Shown here piece by piece: positions 57,450 to 64,000 of a stretch of 64,000 nt of DNA. A model generated the notes under the pieces. It was not told where the DNA came from and did not search any database. It worked only from the letters and a program-made list of their open reading frames with translations. This DNA comes from Chaenocephalus aceratus (Eukaryota; Chordata; Actinopteri; Perciformes; Channichthyidae). Each line of letters starts with the position of its first letter. Position 1 is the stretch's first letter. The position numbers and the translations under genes are program-made. The stretch is from NCBI GenBank assembly GCA_023974075.1, contig JAMFTG010000169.1:190890-254889 (forward strand), in the 5' to 3' direction.

Positions 57450-60321
57450 ACCTCTAGGTTCTACTAGGACTCTCCATAGAATCACTAGGTTCTACTAGGA
57501 CTCTCCATGGAATCACTAGGTTCTACTAGGACTCTCCATGGAATCACTAGGTTCTACTAGGACTCTCCATGGAATCACTAGGTTCTACTAGGACTCTCCA
57601 TGGAATCACTAGGTTCTACTAGGACTCTCCATGGAATCACTAGGTTCTACTAGGACTCTCCATAGAATCACTAGGTTCTACTAGGACTCTCCATAGAACC
57701 ACTAGGTTCTACTAGGACTCTCCATAGAATCACTAGGTTCTACTAGGACTCTCCATGGAATCACTAGGTTCTACTAGGACTCTCCATGGAATCACTAGGT
57801 TCTACTAGGACTCTCCATAGAATCACTAGGATCTACTATAGGACTCTCCATAGAATCACTAGGTTCTACTAGGACTCTCCATAGAATCACTAGGTTCTAC
57901 TAGGACTCTCCATGGAATCACTAGGTTCTACTAGGACTCTCCATGGAATCACTAGGTTCTACTAGGACTCTCCATGGAATCACTAGGTTCTTACTAGGAC
58001 TCTCCATGGAATCACTAGGTTCTACTAGGACTCTCCATGGAATCACTAGGTTCTACTAGGACTCTCCATAGAATCACTAGGTTCTACTAGGACTCTCCAT
58101 GGAATCACTAGGTTCTACTAGGACTCTCCATGGAATCACTAGGTTCTACTAGGACTCTCCATGGAATCACTAGGTTCTACTAGGACTCTCCATGGAATCA
58201 CTAGGTTCTACTAGGACTCTCCATAGAATCACTAGGTTCTACTAGGACTCTCCATGGAATCACTAGGTTCTACTAGGACTCTCCATGGAATCACTAGGTT
58301 CTACTAGGACTCTCCATGGAATCACTAGTACTAGAATCACTAGGTTCTACTAGGACTCTCCATAGAACCACTAGGTTCTACTAGGACTCTCCATAGAATC
58401 ACTAGGTTCTACTAGGACTCTCCATGGAATCACTAGGTTCTACTAGGACTCTCCATGGAATCACTAGGTTCTACTAGGACTCTCCATAGAATCACTAGGT
58501 TCTACTAGGACTCTCCATGGAATCACTAGGTTCTACTAGGACTCTCCATGGAATCACTAGGTTCTACTAGGACTCTCCATGGAATCACTAGGTTCTACTA
58601 GGACTCTCCATGGAATCACTAGGTTCTACTAGGACTCTCCATGGAATCACTAGGTTTACTAGACTACTAGGTTCTACTAGGACTCTCCATGGAATCACTA
58701 GGTTCTACTAGGACTCTCCATGGAATCACTAGGTTCTACTAGGACTCTCCATAGAATCACTAGGTTCTACTAGGACTCTCCATAGAATCACTAGGTTCTA
58801 CTAGGACTCTCCATGGAATCACTAGGTTCTACTAGGACTCTCCATAGAATCACTAGGTTCTACTAGGACTCTCCATGGAATCACTAGGTTCTACTAGGAC
58901 TCTCCATGGAATCACTAGGTTCTACTAGGACTCTCCATAGAATCACTAGGTTCTACTAGGACTCTCCATGGAATCACTAGGTTCTACTAGGACTCTCCAT
59001 GGAATCACTAGGTTCTACTAGGACTCTCCATGGAATCACTAGGTTCTACTAGGACTCTCCATGGAATCACTAGGTTCTACTAGGACTCTCCATAGAATCA
59101 CTAGGTTCTACTAGGACTCTCCATAGAACCACTAGGTTCTACTAGGACTCTCCATAGAATCACTAGGTTCTACTAGGACTCTCCATGGAATCACTAGGTT
59201 CTACTAGGACTCTCCATGGAATCACTAGGTTCTACTAGGACTCTCCATAGAATCACTAGGATCTACTAGGACTCTCCATAGAATCACTAGGTTCTACTAG
59301 GACTCTCCATGGAATCACTAGGTTCTACTAGGACTCTCCATAGAATCACTAGGTTCTACTAGGACTCTCCATAGAATCACTAGGTTCTACTAGGACTCTC
59401 CATGGAATCACTAGGTTCTACTAGGACTCTCCATAGAATCACTAGGTTCTACTAGGACTCTCCATGGAATCACTAGGTTCTACTAGGACTCTCCATGGAA
59501 TCACTAGGTTCTACTAGGACTCTCCATAGAATCACTAGGTTCTACTAGGACTCTCCATGGAATCACTAGGTTCTACTAGGACTCTCCATGGAATCACTAG
59601 GTTCTACTAGGACTCTCCATGGAATCACTAGGTTCTACTAGGACTCTCCATGGAATCACTAGGTTCTACTAGGACTCTCCATAGAATCACTAGGTTCTAC
59701 TAGGACTCTCCATGGAATCACTAGGTTCTACTAGGACTCTCCATAGAATCACTAGGTTCTACTAGGACTCTCCATAGAACCACTAGGTTCTACTAGGACT
59801 CTCCATAGAATCACTAGGTTCTACTAGGACTCTCCATGGAATCACTAGGTTCTACTAGGACTCTCCATGGAATCACTAGGTTCTACTAGGACTCTCCATA
59901 GAATCACTAGGATCTACTAGGACTCTCCATAGAATCACTAGGTTCTACTAGGACTCTCCATAGAATCACTAGGTTCTACTAGGACTCTCCATGGAATCAC
60001 TAGGTTCTACTAGGACTCTCCATAGAATCACTAGGTTCTACTAGGACTCTCCATGGAATCACTAGGTTCTACTAGGACTCTCCATGGAATCACTAGGTTC
60101 TACTAGGACTCTCCATAGAATCACTAGGTTCTACTAGGACTCTCCATGGAATCACTAGGTTCTACTAGGACTCTCCATAGAATCACTAGGTTCTACTAGG
60201 ACTCTCCATGGAATCACTAGGATCTACTAGGACTCTCCATAGAATCACTAGGTTCTACTAGGACTCTCCATGGAATCACTAGGTTCTACTAGGACTCTCC
60301 ATGGAATCACTAGGATCTACT
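57450..60321. repeat. 31-bp minisatellite inside the 5' LTR, about 92 copies
   Basis: Unit TTCTACTAGGACTCTCCATG followed by GAATCACTAGG; the main variant is CATGG/CATAG. Irregular units near 57,990, 58,325 and 58,655. Larger blocks recur (the CATAGAACCACTAGG variant appears at about 57,693, 58,366, 59,123 and 59,771). Confidence 0.95.
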
Positions 60322-60376
60322 AGGTACTGTAATATAGATCTCTGGCAAACAGGCATGGATCTAACGATAACACAAG

Positions 60377-60417
60377 ACGAACCAACACCAGACAAAGGGA
60401 GAGAAGGACTAAATATA
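60377..60417 (-). promoter_or_regulatory. LTR promoter: TATA-like box and inferred RNA start
   Basis: TATATTTA on the minus strand (60,417-60,410) lies 31 nt before GTTGGTTCGT (60,386-60,377), so transcription would start at or near the self-priming sequence. Confidence 0.55.
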
Positions 60418-60602
60418 CATATTAGGTAATGGGGCACAGGTGGACACAATCAGGGGCAGGAACAACAATCAGTCTAGCAGGTGCCACACGGACAGGAAGT
60501 GCCGACACCTGGAGAGAGAGAGAGTATAGTGATTATCAACAGACCGATAGACAAGACACTAAAACACAACAGCTAACAGCATACTAGCACTAAACCCTGA
60601 CA

Positions 60603-60611
60603 GTGTGTTGT

Positions 60612-60649
<38 letters not shown>

Positions 60650-60744
60650 TGTGTGTTGTGGTGTGTGTGCGTGTGTGTGTATGTGTGCGTGCGTGCGTGT
60701 GCGTGCGTGTGTGTGTGTGTGTATGTGTGTGTGCGTGTGTGCGT

Positions 60745-60775
<31 letters not shown>

Positions 60776-60784
60776 GGGGGGGGG
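60603..60784 (+). repeat. GT/GC-rich microsatellite (right side of insertion site)
   Basis: Continuation of the array interrupted at 51,620: GTGTGTTGTGGTGTGTGTG and further GT, GTAT and GTGC runs. Confidence 0.9.
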
Positions 60785-61532
60785 AGGGGACCGGCATCTC
60801 TCCGTGAGACAGCGATTGATGTATTAAATGTACTGAAACTTCACCACATGTTTCACGTCATATCCGGAAAGGCAACCTGAAGCTGTATCTTCGACATGTT
60901 TCTCTGCATTGTTCCCTCTTTCCACTTCCTTCTGTTCATCGTCCTGATCACACGTGTCGCTCTAAGCTCTTTCGCCACCAGAGTCCAGTCAGGCCTTTGA
61001 GGATTCTCCAGACTGTTAGATTCATTTGTTCTTCAACACGTTTGTATTTTATCTCTGTTTCATTTCTTCACGCGTTCTGAGAGTAAAGTCCTCCTGCGTG
61101 AGATCAGGTGACCCGGCCCTTCACACCGGGAGAAGGACAGGCCTATCCGCGGGAACAGTGTCCAACTTCGCGTTGCATTTTAAGTTTGACTAAAATAACT
61201 TGTATTACATTAATTAAAATGTCTCCTCCGGGCTTCCATACCTTGGTATTCTTTGGTTGTTTTACATATTGTGTCTGTAGTTATGTGCATGTCTGTGGTC
61301 TTGCAACAGCTGTCCTCCCTCTCTGTGGATCAATATGATTGATGTGTGATCTTATCTCAAACGTCATGCCGTCCACAGCGTGTGTCTCACGGCGTGTGTC
61401 TCACGGCGTGTGTGTGTGTCTCGCGGCGTGTGTCTCGCGGCGGCTGCTGCTTCAGATATCCAGAACCTCTCAATGTCCGCTTTTCATAATGATGCGAGTC
61501 AGGGTGAGACGGAAGTAGCTCAGCTCTCAGGG
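60785..61532. other. No recognised gene
   Basis: Mixed sequence without a convincing frame. CGTGTGTCTC repeats lie near 61,378-61,440. Confidence 0.5.
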
Positions 61533-62235
<703 letters not shown>

Positions 62236-62361
62236 ATGCAGAGGCTCCTGAGTGATGGAGGAAAGGAAAAGGAAGGGATGAAGGGAACAAGGAAAGCAGG
62301 CGAGGATGCGAGGAGAGGAGGGAGGAGTAAATCAGTGTTGGCGACTGACGCGGAAGGAGAA

Positions 62362-62440
62362 GCAGAAGAGGAAGAAGCAGAGGAGGAAGAAGCAGAGGAG
62401 GAAGAAGCAGAGGAAGAAGAAGGAGAAGGAAACCCCAAAA
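62362..62440. repeat. Purine-rich GAAGCAGAGGAG repeat
   Basis: Tandem GAAGCAGAGGAG units produce an acidic frame (EEEAEEEEAEEE) at 62,236-62,469. I judge it a repeat rather than a gene. Confidence 0.7.
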
Positions 62441-63251
62441 TGAAAGCCCCCCCTCTTCACACTTGTTGAATAACGTTTATCTTCCAGTCTCGCAGAAGCA
62501 GCTTTCTCACCGTTTCCTCCCCGGCCTGCAGTGCCTCTTTTCCGGATCCGGACGTGCAGGGCTGCCTGCATGGCTGCGTGCTTTGACTGAAAGAATCATT
62601 TCAGAGACTTCACCCTGCATCCAGCTCCACTGGGTCGATATTTATCATCTTTTATTCATTCGGCTTCCCGAGCAAAGGGGAAAGGCTCCTGGAACCACAC
62701 GGAGCTCAGAGATCTGTCCCCGGGCTTTGGGTCTCTGTTCGCGGCGAGGAGGGGGATATCTCCATGGTCAGAAGACTACAAAAGGCTTGCAAACCGAGTA
62801 GCACTGCCTTCCCTGGAATACAGGCTGTGCTTTCAGGTGGATGGACGATTAATATTTCAGGGGTTTGTATTTTGGGGAACCAGAGAGGCGGGAGGGTCTG
62901 ATAAACACGCCGACTTTAGCGCCCTCTCCGCCGGGTAGAACCACTGGGTGGTACCGCTGTCTCCAAGCCGGGTGACTCTTCTAGAAATCCCGTTTTACAG
63001 CAGTCTGCGTTGTTGTTGGATCACAAAGTCGGGACACGCCTACTCTGTATTTGTGGACCTTGGATAATTACCTTCTGAGGACCGGGGGGAGCTCCGGGAC
63101 TCACGCCGAGAAAGCAGCTCGGTCGCCGGGTGTGATGTCTCGCCGCTGGGGGTGGAATATATATGTTTTAGAGCTCCAGGAGCTTTCTGCTCCACTTTAA
63201 GCTAAGACACACCCCGTGTTGTCGCACTGTTGTCGGTGTGTTGAGGAGGAC

Positions 63252-63471
63252 ATGGCGGACTGCAGACCGGCGAACCCTGAGGCCACTGACAGCCGGACAT
63301 CGAGCCCTCTGGCCGGGAAGAAGCGGGCCCAGCAGTCCCCTGTTCCCCGGAACAAGCACCAGATCCCGGATCCTGGAGGACACTGCCTCCGCAAAGTCAC
63401 CCTCACAAAGCCCACCTTCTGCCACAGCTGCAGCGACTTCATCTGGGGGCTGGTGGGCTTCCTGTGTGAAG
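63252..63471 (+). CDS. dgkq: Diacylglycerol kinase theta, first coding exon (partial gene)
   Basis: Lipid kinase that converts diacylglycerol to phosphatidic acid. The exon encodes 73 residues and one base: a variable leader (MADCRPANPEATDSRTS, basic KKRAQQSPVPRNKH) and the start of a C1 zinc domain, HCLRKVTLTKPTFCHSCSDF then IWGLVGFLCE, with the H-x12-C-x2-C spacing. This wording is characteristic of DGK theta, whose first C1 domain is near the N-terminus. ATG 63,252 has G at -3 and +4; a GTG-initiated extension to 63,216 is unlikely. The exon ends GAAG before GTAACA (donor at 63,472), phase 1, so the next codon would be Gly or Val as in other theta enzymes. Later exons lie beyond the window. 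Upstream GC-rich sequence fits a promoter. Confidence 0.85.
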
Positions 63472-64000
63472 GTAACATGGAGTGCATTATTTACATTAAT
63501 TAGCGACTGTAAACATGCACCATGAGTGCAGCTGCAGGGACCCTAACAGGCAGCACGGGGTTTGAGTGCAAAGAGCATTTAGTTAGTGTTGCATTTCTTT
63601 AATTAATCAGGAAAGTAAGATGCACTTGTTTGTAATCCAGAGGGAACTATTATGCTAGACATTGTGCATATTAGCCTACAAGAAAAATAAAACAAAGAGT
63701 AATGAAATATGCAAGAGGTAGTTACACCAATCCAAATAGAGAAATAACAGGACGATATATTGGCAAATAAGTCAAATTAAGTCCAGTACAACAACAACAA
63801 CAACAACAACAACCACCACCAAGTATATGCGAAAAAACTACATGTATTGTATACATTTCCTCCACATGTACATTAGCACCTTTGTTGCGCCCAGGCCAGG
63901 GGACCAGGAGCAGCCAACCGCATCGCCTGCTCCTCTCCCCAGACAGGGACAGTGAGACAGACAGGACATGAGACAGAGACAGGACATGAGACAGAGACAG
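63472..64000 (+). other. First part of dgkq intron 1
   Basis: AT-rich, no exon seen. Holds a (CAA)n microsatellite at 63,788-63,823 and, from about 63,947 to the window edge, units of GAGACAGAGACAGGACAT. Confidence 0.6.

Larger units (their letters stand above)
51621..60602 (-). mobile_element. Ty3/gypsy chromovirus-type LTR retrotransposon (Tf1/sushi-like)
   Basis: Complete in outline, 8,982 bp, reading right to left: 5' LTR (60,602-57,361), priming site, gag, pol (protease, RT, RNase H, integrase with chromodomain), polypurine tract, 3' LTR (52,161-51,621). The LTRs begin TGTCAGGG and end TATCA. Outside the minisatellite they differ at about 8 of 400 positions, so the insertion is fairly young. 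The candidate target duplication is CTGTG/GTGTG (one mismatch) in GT-rich DNA. Frameshifts in protease, a nonsense codon in integrase, a frame break before the chromodomain region and an L2 insertion in RT make it non-autonomous. gag is intact. Confidence 0.9.
57361..60602 (-). repeat. 5' LTR, expanded to 3,242 bp
   Basis: Same borders as the 3' LTR, but the internal 31-bp minisatellite occupies about 57,450-60,321. Confidence 0.9.

Noticed and set aside
62236..62469. Acidic 77-residue frame (EEEAEEEEAEEE) upstream of dgkq
   Set aside because: Generated by a GAAGCAGAGGAG repeat; no domain and no splice context.
63216..63251. N-terminal extension of dgkq from a GTG at 63,216
   Set aside because: Non-AUG start with no support; ATG at 63,252 has a good context and gives a normal leader.

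Overview
The window is vertebrate nuclear DNA, almost certainly from a ray-finned (teleost) fish. The supporting signs are L2/Maui-type LINEs, hAT, Tc1 and MITE relics typical of fish, a Tf1/sushi-type chromodomain LTR retrotransposon, long GT/CA arrays, introns, and fish-style C2H2 zinc-finger genes whose last exon begins DVQQLVVVKEEPLP. No bacterial-style operons are present. The species cannot be fixed from the sequence alone.

Region 1 (about 1-17,200) is a mosaic of segmental duplications. One module holds the final exon of a zinc-finger (ZNF) gene, its 3' flank, an end of a hAT element and, in some copies, an L2 LINE. It occurs in plus orientation at 6,453-12,150, inverted at 12,586-17,198, directly again at 33,414-39,434, as a piece without the ZNF exon at 4,536-5,390, and as an older relic at 3,093-3,500. 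The first two copies form a large inverted repeat around 12.2 kb.

Region 2 (about 17,500-31,300) is a second inverted repeat (17,519-20,495 against about 26,375-29,381). Its 5.9-kb spacer holds several hAT/MITE relics, a decayed TTF-type hAT transposase and, at 26,065-26,257, the first coding exon of a ZNF gene. The phase and sequence of that exon fit the ZNF last exon at 33,575-36,207, so I propose one 941-residue ZNF gene with a 7.3-kb, transposon-filled intron. Of the three ZNF last exons, only this one has a recognisable first exon in the window. The exon at 14,308-15,839 ends at a nonsense codon.

Region 3 (39,836-49,247) is tandem-repeat DNA: about 35 copies of a 44-bp unit, then about 246 copies of a 27-bp unit. 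A LINE is inserted in the 27-bp array, and its reverse-transcriptase frame carries its own in-frame 24-bp tandem expansion. Because 27 is divisible by 3, the array produces very long but spurious open frames on both strands.

Region 4 (51,621-60,602) is one Ty3/gypsy-type chromovirus element on the minus strand, inserted in a GT-rich tandem array. It has TG...CA LTRs, a polypurine tract, gag with a zinc knuckle, and a broken pol (protease, RT, RNase H, integrase, chromodomain). An L2 LINE is inserted in the RT. A 31-bp minisatellite inside the LTR has about 5-6 units in the 3' LTR and about 92 in the 5' LTR, giving LTRs of 541 and 3,242 bp. The primer-binding region does not look like a tRNA match. 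Instead it is complementary over 10 nt to a site in the LTR 31 nt downstream of a TATA-like box, which fits the self-priming mechanism known from the Tf1/sushi group.

Region 5 (about 60,600-64,000) is simple repeats and then the 5' end of a conserved host gene. The coding exon at 63,252-63,471 encodes the start of a C1 domain and matches diacylglycerol kinase theta (dgkq); the gene runs off the right edge.
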